A DNA stretch of 64,000 nucleotides from Nakamurella multipartita DSM 44233 (GTDB taxonomy: Bacteria; Actinomycetota; Actinomycetes; Mycobacteriales; Nakamurellaceae), in the NCBI RefSeq assembly GCF_000024365.1, contig NC_013235.1:5642001-5706000 (forward strand), in the 5' to 3' direction. The position numbers and the translations under genes are program-made. Numbering within the stretch: the stretch's first letter is position 1; each line of letters begins with the position of its first letter. Positions 24,113 through 32,858 of the stretch are shown here, piece after piece. Under the pieces are notes generated by a model that did no database searches, was not told where the DNA came from, and was given only the letters and a program-made list of their open reading frames with translations.

Positions 24113-26467
24113 ATGCCTGCCGCCACCGACCCGATGCCCGGGACGACGCCCCGTCCGGGGACCCGGGACCCCTTGGTCGACGGCCTGCGGACGGTTGCGC
24201 TGGGCCGGGTGGTGCTCTGGCACGCGTTCGCCGCGCCGTGGCTGAGCTGGATCTTCCCGGCCATGCCGGTGATGTTCTTCCTGGCCGGTTCGGTGCTGGC
24301 CGGTTCGGCCCTGAGCGGTTCGGCGCTGAGTGGTTCGGCGCTGAGTGGTTCGGCGCTGAGCGGGCCCGGGGGGAACGGGTCCGGGCCGATCGCGCACGCA
24401 CGCCGGCTGGCCCGGCGGCTCGGGCGGCTGCTGATCCCGTTCTGGGTGTACTCGCTGGGGCTGCTGGCCACCATGCTGGTCGCCGGCGGCACCCTGGACA
24501 CTCCCGACGGCGACGCCGAGTCCACCGGCCAACGACCCTGGCAGCTGGCGCTGTCCCTGCTGGTCCCCCTGCACCAGACCACGGGGACGGACCGGGACTG
24601 GCTGACCGGGCACCTGTGGTACCTGACCGACTACCTGCTGCTGGTGCTGCTGCTACCGGTCGCAATGGTGCTGGCCCGGCGGATCGTGCCGGTGACGGCG
24701 GTGGCGCTGGCCGGTCTGGTCGCGCTGGAGGTCGGGCCGGCGCTCGGCCTGCCCGCGCTGACCGGCGCGGCCCGGGTCGCCGCCGGTGACCTGCTCTGTT
24801 ACGGCCTGTTCGCGCTGCTGGGCATCGCGTGGGCGACCCGCCGTCCGGGCCGGGTGACGGCCGGCGGTGTGGCCGTCCGGGCGATGACTGGGGGCCTGCT
24901 GATCGCGGCCACGCTCGCGGCCGCCCTGGTCGTGCCGCTGCCCCGGGGCTCGCTCAACGAGTCGTACCTGCTGCTGGCCGTGGCCGCGCTCGGGTGGCTG
25001 CTGCTCATCGGCGCGGCCGAGCAGCCGTTGCGCCGGTGGGCCGGCGGGCCGCGGGTGGCGGCGATCGGCCGCGGGGTCAGCGCGCGGGCGCTGACCGTCT
25101 ACCTGTGGCATCCGGCGGCCATCCTGCTGGCCTTGTCGCTGGCCCCGGACGGCCTGCTGCACGTCCCGGGGGTGCTGGCGTGGACCGTGCTGTTCACCGC
25201 GGCCGCCGTGCTCGCGTTCGGCTGGGTCGAGGACGTCGCCGCCCGCCGCCCGCCCCGGTGGTGGCCCGGCCGGCGCCCCCGCCCGGCGCGGCGCGGGCCC
25301 ACCCCGATCCCGCTCCGGCTGGGTCTGGTCGCGGCCTGCGCCTCGCTGCTCGCGGTGGCCGCCGTCGGCGTGTCCGGCGTCTTCGTCGACCGGGCCGGGA
25401 CGGCCGTCGCCGCGATCCCGCGGCCGTCGGACCGCACCGCGCTCGCCGATACGGCGTTCGTCGGGATCAAGGACCGGGCCGCCGCCAGTACCGAGTCCCC
25501 CGCTGAGCTCCCGGTGGGCGAGCTGCAGGACGGGCTGGACGCCTGGATCCTGGCCCAGCCCGACGTCGACGACGCAGTGGTCAGCGTCGCGTCGGGCACC
25601 CAGATCTGGAGCGGCAGCGGCACCCGACCCGAGGAGGCGCTGGCCGGCCGGGCCGCCGACGCCGCGGTCGGCATGGCCTCGCTGACCAAGACGTTCACCG
25701 CCGCGCTGGCCGTGCAGTTCGCCGCGGACGGCGTGCTCGACCTGGACGCCGCGGTCCCCGAGTTGCCCGGGGTGGCACCGCTGCCCGACGGCGTGACCGT
25801 GACCGCCCGTCAGCTGCTGCAGCACTCGACCGGCCTGGTCCAGTACAACGACGCCGTCGGGTACGACCCGGCGCACGTCTACACGGCCGCCGAACTGGTC
25901 TCCCTGTCCACCCGGACCCCGCTGCTGCACGTCCCAGGGGCCGCGGTCAGCTACAGCAACAGCAACTACCTCTGGCTCGGCCTGCTGCTGGAGTCGTTGA
26001 CCGCCCAGGACTACGGCTCGCTGCTGTCCGACCGGATCACCGCGCCCCTGGGCCTGGCCACGGTCGGCGTGATCGACGACGGGCGGGCCGGCTGGGTGGG
26101 CTCGTCCTCCGGCGGGATCACCGCCGCCCCGGCCGATGTCGCGCGCTTCTTCGACGCGCTGCTCAACCGGGGCGAGGTCCTGTCGCGGGAGGCGCTGGCC
26201 CGGATGACCGAGCTGAACGAGCTCAACACCGGCCTGGGCCTGTGGCCGCTGTGCCCGTGCGGGGAGGTCCCGGAGGGCGGCAAGTGGGCCACCGGCCTGG
26301 GCCACTACATCGGTGACGGCGCCGCTTTCGCCTTCCCCGACGACGCGCTAGCCGTCTACATCCGGGTGAGCGGGCCGGCGATCACCGCCGAGCGGATGAC
26401 CCAGCTGCGCGACGACCTGCTGGTCACCATGCGCGACACCGCCACCCGCTCCGGCGTCGAGCACTGA
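24113..26467 (+). CDS. Fusion: acyltransferase 3 membrane domain with class C beta-lactamase-like serine hydrolase
   Basis: 784 residues from ATG 24113 (AGGA upstream; ATG 24104 is an alternative). Residues 1-400 are a polytopic acyltransferase-like domain: DPLVDGLRTVALGRVVLWH opening, YLWHPAAILL near the end. After another helix (about 420) comes an extracytoplasmic serine hydrolase: SLTK (nucleophile Ser near 523), YSNSN (near 614, in the YxN position), and WATGLGHYIGDGAAF replacing the KTG box with GLGH. It could acylate and deacylate an envelope sugar or peptide at the same site, but that is inference. The linker and loop sequences are Ala/Gly rich. Confidence 0.85.
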   Translation: MPAATDPMPGTTPRPGTRDPLVDGLRTVALGRVVLWHAFAAPWLSWIFPAMPVMFFLAGSVLAGSALSGSALSGSALSGSALSGPGGNGSGPIAHARRLARRLGRLLIPFWVYSLGLLATMLVAGGTLDTPDGDAESTGQRPWQLALSLLVPLHQTTGTDRDWLTGHLWYLTDYLLLVLLLPVAMVLARRIVPVTAVALAGLVALEVGPALGLPALTGAARVAAGDLLCYGLFALLGIAWATRRPGRVTAGGVAVRAMTGGLLIAATLAAALVVPLPRGSLNESYLLLAVAALGWLLLIGAAEQPLRRWAGGPRVAAIGRGVSARALTVYLWHPAAILLALSLAPDGLLHVPGVLAWTVLFTAAAVLAFGWVEDVAARRPPRWWPGRRPRPARRGPTPIPLRLGLVAACASLLAVAAVGVSGVFVDRAGTAVAAIPRPSDRTALADTAFVGIKDRAAASTESPAELPVGELQDGLDAWILAQPDVDDAVVSVASGTQIWSGSGTRPEEALAGRAADAAVGMASLTKTFTAALAVQFAADGVLDLDAAVPELPGVAPLPDGVTVTARQLLQHSTGLVQYNDAVGYDPAHVYTAAELVSLSTRTPLLHVPGAAVSYSNSNYLWLGLLLESLTAQDYGSLLSDRITAPLGLATVGVIDDGRAGWVGSSSGGITAAPADVARFFDALLNRGEVLSREALARMTELNELNTGLGLWPLCPCGEVPEGGKWATGLGHYIGDGAAFAFPDDALAVYIRVSGPAITAERMTQLRDDLLVTMRDTATRSGVEH
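24287..24361 (+). repeat. 15-bp tandem repeat in the acyltransferase gene
   Basis: Five units of GGTTCGGCGCTGAGC, the first two degenerate, encode (GSALS)n directly after a hydrophobic segment. The period keeps the frame. Confidence 0.85.
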
Positions 26468-26532
26468 GCGGACGGACGGGCGCCCGACCCGAGCGCACCT
26501 CACGATTCACGTCCGGATGTACCCTTGGCGCC

Positions 26533-26856
26533 ATGGTTGTGGTCACCCACGGGGAGGTGCTCGCCCGGTTCGGGGCGGCGCTGTCCGATTCCACCCGGGC
26601 CCGGGTCCTGCTCGCCCTGCGCGAGGCGCCGGCCTATCCGGCGGAACTGGCCGAGCTGTTGGGGGTTTCCCGGCAGAGCCTGTCCAATCACCTGGCCTGC
26701 CTGCGCGGCTGCGGGCTGGTGGTGGCCGTGCCCGAGGGGCGCCGGGTCCGCTACGAGCTGGCCGACGGGCGGCTGCGGCACGCGCTGAGCGACCTGCTCG
26801 GCGTGGTGCTGGCCGTGGACAGCAGCCACGAGCACCGCGCCGACCGGCCTGCCTGA
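26533..26856 (+). CDS. ArsR/SmtB family metalloregulator, CmtR-like
   Basis: 107 residues, winged helix. The central part SRQSLSNHLACLRGCGLVV closely follows M. tuberculosis CmtR as I remember it, including the Cys pair (CLRGC) that binds Cd/Pb in the recognition helix region. The C-terminal Cys of CmtR is not present; HEH stands near that position in the tail, so the third ligand may be His or metal binding may be altered. The start ATG 26533 is 66 bp after the fusion gene. No cation efflux gene is adjacent, so it may act on a distant target. Confidence 0.9.
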   Translation: MVVVTHGEVLARFGAALSDSTRARVLLALREAPAYPAELAELLGVSRQSLSNHLACLRGCGLVVAVPEGRRVRYELADGRLRHALSDLLGVVLAVDSSHEHRADRPA

Positions 26857-26948
26857 GACCGGCCCGCCTCGGACCGGCCTGCCTCGGACCGTTCTGCCGG
26901 CCAGCGGTCCGGGTGTCGCCGGCCTGAAGGCAACGGCCCGCAAAGCGA

Positions 26949-26982
26949 AACGCCGCCCGAACCCAGGGGTTCGGACGGCGTT
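26949..26982. terminator. Bidirectional terminator-like hairpin
   Basis: AACGCCGCCCGAACCC (26949-26964) pairs with GGGTTCGGACGGCGTT (26967-26982) with one mismatch and a two-base loop. It lies between convergent gene ends (26856 and 27044). Upstream, 26850-26900 holds four degenerate copies of GACCGGCCTGCCTCG. Confidence 0.8.
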
Positions 26983-27024
26983 CCGACGGCGCTCGGCGAG
27001 CCGGGCCGGTCAGCCCGACCGAGC

Positions 27025-27050
27025 CAGTCAGTCAGTCAGTCAGTCAGTCA
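27025..27050. repeat. CAGT tetranucleotide repeat across a stop codon
   Basis: Six and a half CAGT units run through the stop codon of the coiled-coil gene on the minus strand (read as TGAC repeats). Because TGA recurs in every frame, unit gain or loss would change at most the last few residues. Confidence 0.9.
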
Positions 27051-27910
27051 GCGGAGCGCAGACGCTCCCGCAGCTCGGCGACGTTGCCCGACTTGGGCAG
27101 GCCCCGGTTCACCAGCTCTTCCTGGAGCTGGGCCTTGGTCCACCCGTCGTAGGACTCGGCGGCTTCCTCGACGGTTTCCTCGACCGCGTCGTCGACGGTG
27201 TCGACGGCTTCCTCGGCGGTGTCGGCCGCCGCCTCAGCGGTGTCGACGGCCGCGTCGGCCGCGGTATCGGCGGCCGCCTCGACGGTCTCGGCCGCAGACT
27301 GGGTCTTCGCCGCACCCGGGGTGACGGCGGCCAGGGCCTGCTCGCCGGCCTTGGTCATCTGATCGGCGATGTCCGACAGCGGCGCGGACAGGGTCTTGGC
27401 CTGCTTGCGGGCCGCCTCCAGGATCAGCTCGGCCTGCTGACGGGCCGCCTCGAGGACCTTCTCGGCCTGCTCCTTGGCTGCCTTGCTGGCCGCGTCGGCC
27501 CGCTCGCGCGCGGCCTCGATGATCTCCTCGGCCTGCTTGCGGGCGGCGTCCGACCGCGCGGTCAGGTCGTCACGAACCGACTCGGCCGCCTTGCGGGCCG
27601 CCTCGGTGCGGGTCTCGACCTGGTCGCGCACCTTCTCGGTGGCCGATTCGATTTCTTCGCGGGCGGCCTCTCCGACCTTCTCGCTCATGCCGAGCATCTT
27701 GTGCGCGAACTCGCGCTGACCCTCGAGCATCTTTTCGGCGAAATCGAAGACCTGATCGATCACCTGATCGGGCTGCGGGGCCTTGGCCGGCGCATCGCCG
27801 ATCTTGCCGAATGCTTCCTGGGTGATCTTGGTCCACGTCTCGACTGCATCGGCTGCCTGCGCCTGAGTAGAGCGCACGGCTGCCGCGAACTGTTCCTGGG
27901 GGGAGGACAT
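27044..27910 (-). CDS. Coiled-coil protein with C-terminal SAP/Rho-N-like domain
   Basis: 288 residues. After a phasin-like N-terminal helix region (VETWTKITQEAFGKIG), residues 85-180 are a long charged coiled coil with Ala/Glu/Arg heptads. An acidic Ala/Asp/Glu stretch (about 195-250) follows, then a compact end YDGWTKAQLQEELVNRGLPK that resembles SAP or Rho N-terminal DNA/RNA-binding modules. This order recalls HBHA-like and histone-like actinobacterial proteins. Possibly a nucleoid or storage-granule protein; not certain. ATG 27910 follows GAAGGA. The gene is divergent from another helical protein gene at 28577. Confidence 0.75.
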   Translation of the reverse strand: MSSPQEQFAAAVRSTQAQAADAVETWTKITQEAFGKIGDAPAKAPQPDQVIDQVFDFAEKMLEGQREFAHKMLGMSEKVGEAAREEIESATEKVRDQVETRTEAARKAAESVRDDLTARSDAARKQAEEIIEAARERADAASKAAKEQAEKVLEAARQQAELILEAARKQAKTLSAPLSDIADQMTKAGEQALAAVTPGAAKTQSAAETVEAAADTAADAAVDTAEAAADTAEEAVDTVDDAVEETVEEAAESYDGWTKAQLQEELVNRGLPKSGNVAELRERLRSAD

Positions 27911-28489
27911 CACGTTCCTTCCGATCGACGCCGCTCGAGCTCAACACCGTGGCGCGGCTCAAATCAGTCATGAAGGTGTTGGCCGGGATCACGGTATCGA
28001 CATTTGGGCACCGACAACACCTGAAGATGCCCCGGCCGACCTGCGACGACGACCGATCCACCGCCCCCGGCCGGCCGGTCGCAGCGAACCCGACCACGGC
28101 CGTCGACCCGCCGCGCCCGACCCCGACGGCGCCACCTCACCGGCTCCGACCAGGCCTCTTCCGCGGCCCGGCGGGCCGGACCGGCCCCGCCCGGGCCCCG
28201 TCGATCCGACGAGAATCATTGCGGCCAAGACGGTCTGGACATCCCTGCGATCGGGTCCGGCACTTGGACCGGCGCGCCGGCCACCCGTGCCGCCCATCCG
28301 GGAGGATCGGTGCGGGCACCGAGCGGTCATCCGCTGGCCACGGTCACCCCCGGCAACCGGGTGAGCCGCGTCGTCCGGCCAGCGCCAGCGATTCCACTGT
28401 TGCGCGCCTCACGATTTCCATCCAGTGATCCCGGGTATGTCCGTTCTGGTGGTCCTATGTCTTTCGGTGGCCCGGCTCACAGCTTCAGC
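27911..28489. other. Long intergenic region between two helical-protein genes
   Basis: About 580 bp without a supported gene. Frames crossing it have no ribosome site or recognisable product. It must hold the promoter of the coiled-coil gene on the minus strand. The operator-like dyad at 28490 follows. Confidence 0.6.
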
Positions 28490-28527
28490 GTTAGCCAGTT
28501 AGCTAGAAATCAGCTAACGTTGCTAAC
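28490..28527. promoter_or_regulatory. Nested double dyad, probable operator
   Basis: GTTAGC (28490-28495) and GTTAGCT (28498-28504) are mirrored by AGCTAAC (28512-28518) and GCTAAC (28522-28527); both pairs share nearly the same centre (about 28508). The AT-rich site stands out in GC-rich surroundings and ends 49 bp before the start of the gene at 28577. It suggests a dimer-of-dimers repressor or activator. Confidence 0.7.
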
Positions 28528-28576
28528 AGGCGCCGGGCTGGCCGGTGCCGCAAAACTTCACTGAAGGAGTGCCCCA

Positions 28577-29134
28577 ATGGCTACCGCCACCAAGGCCGCG
28601 CAGAGCGGGGCCGAGAAGGCCGAAAACGCTGTCGCCCAGGTCACCGAGACCATTTCCTCCACCGTGTCGAAGGCGACCGCCGTTGCCAACGACCTGGTCA
28701 CCAAGACCACCGACGCCTTCGCGCCGGTCGTCAAGTCGGCCGAGGAGAAGACCCAGGAGCTGACCGCCGCCTTCGCCGAAGAGGTGAAGAAGGCCGAGGC
28801 CAAGGGCCAGGAGCTGACCGAGCAGTTCGCCGCCGAGGTCAAGAAGGCCGAGGCCAAGGCTCAGGAGCTCTCCGAGAACCTGACCGAGGAGTACAAGAAG
28901 GCCGAGGCCAAGGCCAAGGAGTACGCCGAGGCGTTCGCCGCCGAGGTCAAGAAGGTCGTCGTCATCTCCGTCGACACCTACCAGGAGGCCGTCAAGCGCT
29001 ACCTGGAGCTGACCGTCGATTTCGTCGACTCCTTCAAGAACGACGCGGTCAGCGACCTGACCAAGAAGAACGCCGCCGCCATCACCGAGCTGGTCGACGC
29101 CTCCGTGGCGCAGACCAAGGACCTGCTCAAGTAA
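28577..29134 (+). CDS. HBHA/phasin-like amphipathic helical protein
   Basis: 185 residues, almost wholly helical. After an Ala/Thr-rich start (MATATKAAQSGAEKAENAVA), residues 55-130 contain four imperfect repeats of the type FAEEVKKAEAKGQEL, rich in Lys/Ala/Glu, resembling the Lys-rich repeats of heparin-binding haemagglutinin and phasin-like granule proteins. A second helical part (VDTYQEAVKRYLELTVDFVD) ends in DLLK. There is no signal peptide. GAAGGAG precedes the ATG by about 8 nt. The strong codon bias (AAG, GAG, CTG) hints at high expression. A putative operator sits just upstream. Confidence 0.7.
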   Translation: MATATKAAQSGAEKAENAVAQVTETISSTVSKATAVANDLVTKTTDAFAPVVKSAEEKTQELTAAFAEEVKKAEAKGQELTEQFAAEVKKAEAKAQELSENLTEEYKKAEAKAKEYAEAFAAEVKKVVVISVDTYQEAVKRYLELTVDFVDSFKNDAVSDLTKKNAAAITELVDASVAQTKDLLK

Positions 29135-29178
29135 GCAGCGGTCGGTCGAGCATCACCACCCCGGGGTGAACCCCGGAC

Positions 29179-29216
29179 CCGAAGGGGCGGACGGCATCAG
29201 CCGGCCGCCCCTTCGG
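29179..29216. terminator. Bidirectional terminator-like hairpin
   Basis: CCGAAGGGGCGG (29179-29190) pairs perfectly with CCGCCCCTTCGG (29205-29216). The right arm lies inside the last codons of the convergent DUF6328 gene. Confidence 0.8.
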
Positions 29217-29736
29217 CGTGCTCGGGGTCGGACTGCCGTTCCCGGATGATCAACGGCAGCACCACCCACAGCGCCAGCAGCACCAGGGCGGCCGCACCCG
29301 CGGCGATGCCCGCCGCGGTCCGGCCGACCACCACGTCGAAGATCAGCAGCACCACACCGACGATGGCCAGGGCGAGCAGCACCAACCCGATCTCGGCCAG
29401 CCGGTGCGCCACGTCCACCGTGACCCGGCGAGCATGCCGGCGAAACAGCAAGCGGTGCAGGCTGACCGGCGCGATCAGGAACCCCATGGCCAGCACCGCC
29501 AGGCACAGGGTGACCAGGTAGATCCCCGTCTGGAACGAGGTCAGATCCTCGAACCGGGACTGGAACGGCAGCACGACCAGGAATCCGGTGAGGATCTGGA
29601 CACCGGTCTGCACGACCCGCAGTTCCTGCAGCAGGTCGACCCAGTTGCGGTCCAGCCGTTGCAGCGGCGTCTCGTGACGCTGTTGATCCACCCCGGGACC
29701 GCCGGCCCGGCCGGGCTCCGCCTGCGCGCCGGTCAT
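29197..29736 (-). CDS. DUF6328 family membrane protein
   Basis: 179 residues. An N-terminal soluble part with RNWVDLLQELRVVQTGVQIL matches the DUF6328 signature; four membrane helices follow (about 50-70, 80-105, 122-145, 148-170). Function is unknown. ATG 29736 is preceded by GGGGGG at close range; the in-frame extension to 30006 would overlap purB. It lies 28 bp downstream of purB in the same direction, so the two are likely co-transcribed. Confidence 0.82.
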   Translation of the reverse strand: MTGAQAEPGRAGGPGVDQQRHETPLQRLDRNWVDLLQELRVVQTGVQILTGFLVVLPFQSRFEDLTSFQTGIYLVTLCLAVLAMGFLIAPVSLHRLLFRRHARRVTVDVAHRLAEIGLVLLALAIVGVVLLIFDVVVGRTAAGIAAGAAALVLLALWVVLPLIIRERQSDPEHAEGAAG

Positions 29737-29764
29737 CCCCCCATTGTGCGCGGATCCGGTTGAG

Positions 29765-31195
29765 CTAGAGGATGTCGCCGGGCCGGTAACCGGCGGCGGC
29801 GGGATGTTCCCCGCGCAGCTCGGCGATCCGGCGGACCACGGCCGCGGTCTGCCGTTCGGCCAGGCCGGTGAACGAAAGCCGGTCGGCCAGCAGCTCATCG
29901 AGCTCGGGCCGGCCCAGCGGCAGCCGCGGGTCGGCGGCCAGCCGGTCCAGCAGGTCGTTGTCCACCTGCCCCTGCTCGCGCATGGCCAGCGCCACCGCGA
30001 CGGCATGCTCCTTGATCGCCTCGTGCGCGGTCTCCCGGCCGACCCCGGCCCGGACCGCGGCCATCAGCACCTTGGTCGTGGCCAGGAACGGCAGGTACCG
30101 CTCCAGCTCCCGGTCGATGACGGCCGGGTACGCCCCGAAGTCCTCCAGGATCGTCAGGAACGTCTCGATCAGCCCGTCGATCGCGTAGAACGCGTCCGGC
30201 AGGGCGACCCGGCGCACGACCGAGCAGAACACGTCGCCCTCGTTCCACTGCGCGCCGGACAGTTCACCGGTCATCGAGGCGTAGCCGCGCAGGATCACCG
30301 CCAGCCCGCAGACCCGTTCACAGGAGCGGGCATTCATCTTGTGCGGCATCGCCGACGAGCCGACCTGCCCGGGGCGGAAGCCCTCGGTGGCCAGCTCGGC
30401 GCCGGCCATCAGCCGGATGGTGGTGGCCAGCGACGCGGGCCCGGCGGCCAGCTGTACCAGGGCCGAGACGACCTCGTAGTCCAGCGACCGCGGATACACC
30501 TGGCCGACACTGATCAGCGACCGCCCCGACGGCGAGATCCGGCCCACCACCTTGGATTCGAGCAGATCGACGTCCTCGGGTTCACCGAGCAGGTCGAGCA
30601 TGTCCTGGGCGGTGCCGACTGGGCCCTTGATGCCGCGCAACGGGTATCGGGCCAGCAGCTCGTCGACCCGCTCGTAGGCCAGCAGCACCTCCTGGGCGGC
30701 CGAGGCGAATCGCTTGCCCAGGGTGGTCGCCTGGGCCGGGACGTTGTGCGAGCGGCCGGCCATCACCAGGTCGGTGAACTCGACGGCCCGCCGGCCCAGC
30801 CGGTCGAGCACCGCGACGGTCCGGTCGCGCAGCAGGGTCAGCGAGCGGACGATCTGCTCCTGCTCCACGTTCTCGGTCAGGTCCCGGCTGGTCAGCCCCT
30901 TGTGCACCTGCTCGTGGCCGGCCAGCGCGTTGAACTCCTCGATGCGGGCCTTGACGTCGTGCCGGGTGATCCGTTCCCGGGCGGCGATGGAGGCCAGGTC
31001 GACGTCCTCGACGACCCGCTCGTAGTCGCTGAGCACCTCGTCGGGCAGATCCAGGCCGGCGGCCCGCTGGGCCCGCAGCACCGAGATCCAGAAGCGGCGC
31101 TCGGCCACGATCTTGTTCTCGGGTGACCAGATGGCCACCATCTCCGGCGACGCGTATCGCTGGGCCAGCACGTTCTCCACTGCGGTCTCACTCAC
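29765..31195 (-). CDS. purB: Adenylosuccinate lyase
   Basis: 476 residues, fumarase/aspartase superfamily. It acts twice in purine synthesis, splitting SAICAR and adenylosuccinate with release of fumarate. The signature loop GSSAMPHKMNARSCERV carries the catalytic Ser; HEQVHKGLTSRD and QATTLGKRF are typical, and the N-terminus NVLAQRYASPEMVAIWSPE fits actinobacterial PurB. The GTG start at 31195 was chosen because the family begins here; upstream in-frame sequence is not conserved-looking. purB is followed by the DUF6328 gene. Confidence 0.97.
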   Translation of the reverse strand: MSETAVENVLAQRYASPEMVAIWSPENKIVAERRFWISVLRAQRAAGLDLPDEVLSDYERVVEDVDLASIAARERITRHDVKARIEEFNALAGHEQVHKGLTSRDLTENVEQEQIVRSLTLLRDRTVAVLDRLGRRAVEFTDLVMAGRSHNVPAQATTLGKRFASAAQEVLLAYERVDELLARYPLRGIKGPVGTAQDMLDLLGEPEDVDLLESKVVGRISPSGRSLISVGQVYPRSLDYEVVSALVQLAAGPASLATTIRLMAGAELATEGFRPGQVGSSAMPHKMNARSCERVCGLAVILRGYASMTGELSGAQWNEGDVFCSVVRRVALPDAFYAIDGLIETFLTILEDFGAYPAVIDRELERYLPFLATTKVLMAAVRAGVGRETAHEAIKEHAVAVALAMREQGQVDNDLLDRLAADPRLPLGRPELDELLADRLSFTGLAERQTAAVVRRIAELRGEHPAAAGYRPGDIL

Positions 31196-31417
31196 CCGTC
31201 GATTCTCCCAGCCGATCCCCCCGGGTCCGTCCACCGGGCCCGCGGCCGCGCTCACCGAGGCGCCTGGCCCCGGGCGGCCGGAAAGGCGATTGTCGGCCGC
31301 GGCGGCCCTGCGCGATGATCGCGGCATGACCCGTCCGAGCCTGCCGGCCACCCGTCCCGCGACGCCTGCGGCCCGGACGCAGCAGCCGGGCCGGTTCGGT
31401 GCGGGAGCCCGACGGTC

Positions 31418-32047
31418 GTGAGCGAGGCACTGGTCGCCGGCCTGCTGGCCGGCTGGGGCATCGCCGTGCCCGTGGGCGCCGTGGCCGCGTATCTGGTGGC
31501 GCTGACGGCGCGGACGAACGCCCGGGTCGGGGCGGCGGCCGCGCTCGGGGTGGCCAGCGCGGACGGAATCTACGCGCTGGTGGCCGTCGTCGGCGGGGTC
31601 GCCCTGGCCGCACCGATCGCCGCGATCGCCACGCCGCTGCATTGGCTGTCGGTGCTCGTGCTGATCGGGCTGGGCGTCCGGATCATCTGGACCGGCCTGC
31701 GCGATCATCGGTCCGGCACCGACCTGCCGGCCGTCGGGACGACGAATCGGCCGGGCCGGGCCTACCTCTCGCTGCTGGGCATCACCCTGCTCAACCCGGT
31801 GACGGTGCTGTACTTCGCCGCCCTGGTGCTGGGCAGCACGGCGGCCGATCTGGGCACGTCCTGGGTGACCGGGCTGGTGTTCGTCCTCGGCGCGTTCTGC
31901 GCGTCGGCGAGTTGGCAGCTGGTGCTGGTGGCCGGCGGGGTGGCGCTGGGTCGCGCCCTGACCGGCCGGACCGGCCGGCTGGTTACCGCGCTGATCTCCG
32001 GCGCCCTGATCATCGGCTTCGCGGTGGTGCTGCTGCTGGGCGGCTGA
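31418..32047 (+). CDS. LysE family translocator
   Basis: 209 residues with six hydrophobic segments. The opening GLLAGWGIAVPVGAVAAYLV and the later LLGITLLNPVTVLYFAALVL (NP motif) are LysE/RhtB hallmarks. It probably exports an amino acid or similar metabolite; the substrate cannot be read from sequence. The GTG start at 31418 lacks a strong ribosome site. No LysG-type regulator is adjacent. Confidence 0.88.
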   Translation: MSEALVAGLLAGWGIAVPVGAVAAYLVALTARTNARVGAAAALGVASADGIYALVAVVGGVALAAPIAAIATPLHWLSVLVLIGLGVRIIWTGLRDHRSGTDLPAVGTTNRPGRAYLSLLGITLLNPVTVLYFAALVLGSTAADLGTSWVTGLVFVLGAFCASASWQLVLVAGGVALGRALTGRTGRLVTALISGALIIGFAVVLLLGG

Positions 32048-32063
32048 TCCGGTGCCGCCGCGG

Positions 32064-32858
32064 TCAGCGGGACCGGCGGATGGCCCGGGCCAGGAACTCC
32101 TCGAACGTCACCGTCCCGATGTCCTGGTCGGGCGTCAGGTTCCAGCCGGCCCGGAAGGCCTTGACCTTCTTGCCCGGCACCGGGATGTCCACGATCCGGC
32201 GCTTCTTGCCGGCCGCGGCCAGGTACTGCTGGGCCAGGTCGTCGACCGTCTGGACCAGCGGGCCGCCGATGTCCGGGGCGCGCCCGCCGGACCCCTCGGC
32301 CGGCCCCGCCTGCACCAGGTCGACCAGGCAGCGGGCGGCGTCGGCGGTGTCGATGGACTGGAACTGCACGCCGGACGGCGACGGCAGCACCGGCAGCCGA
32401 CCGGCCGTGCGCAGGATGGTCAGCACCAGGTCGTGGAACTGGGTGATCCGCTGCACGGTGGCCGGCAGCCGACCGGCCAGCACGAGGTCCTCGATGCCCC
32501 GCTTGTAGCGGTACATCTTCAACGGGATGCGGTCCACGCCGACGATCGAGACGTAGATCAGGTGCGGCGATCCACCCAGCAAGGCGGTGTCCATCAGCCG
32601 GCGGGTGGCGTGTACGTCGTTGCGGGGGTGCCGGTAGTCGGTGGCGCAGTGGACGATCGCCTCGACGTCGGCCACCGCGTCCGCCACCCGCTCGCCGGTG
32701 ACCAGGTCGCCGGTCACCCAACGCACACCGGCCGGGTCGTCCGAGCACCGCTCGCGCCGGCTGAGAATTACTGGCCGACGGTCTCTTTCGAGCAGTTCCC
32801 GGACCACGGCCCGGCCCAGCGTGCCGGTGCCCCCGGTCACCAGGATCGCAGCGCCCAT
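32064..32858 (-). CDS. SDR-type NAD(P)-binding protein (NmrA/atypical epimerase-like)
   Basis: 264 residues. Rossmann motif ILVTGGTGTLGRAVVREL with an Arg-rich second strand (VILSRRER) suggests NADP(H). Later IVHCATDYRH and HLIYVSIVGVDRIP replace the classical active-site YxxxK with an atypical arrangement (MYRYKRGIE). Homologues act as quinone-oxidoreductase-like or complex-I-assembly-like proteins, or as redox sensors. Catalytic role uncertain. It is divergent from the GNAT gene, with 127 bp between the starts, and convergent with the LysE gene. Confidence 0.85.
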   Translation of the reverse strand: MGAAILVTGGTGTLGRAVVRELLERDRRPVILSRRERCSDDPAGVRWVTGDLVTGERVADAVADVEAIVHCATDYRHPRNDVHATRRLMDTALLGGSPHLIYVSIVGVDRIPLKMYRYKRGIEDLVLAGRLPATVQRITQFHDLVLTILRTAGRLPVLPSPSGVQFQSIDTADAARCLVDLVQAGPAEGSGGRAPDIGGPLVQTVDDLAQQYLAAAGKKRRIVDIPVPGKKVKAFRAGWNLTPDQDIGTVTFEEFLARAIRRSR

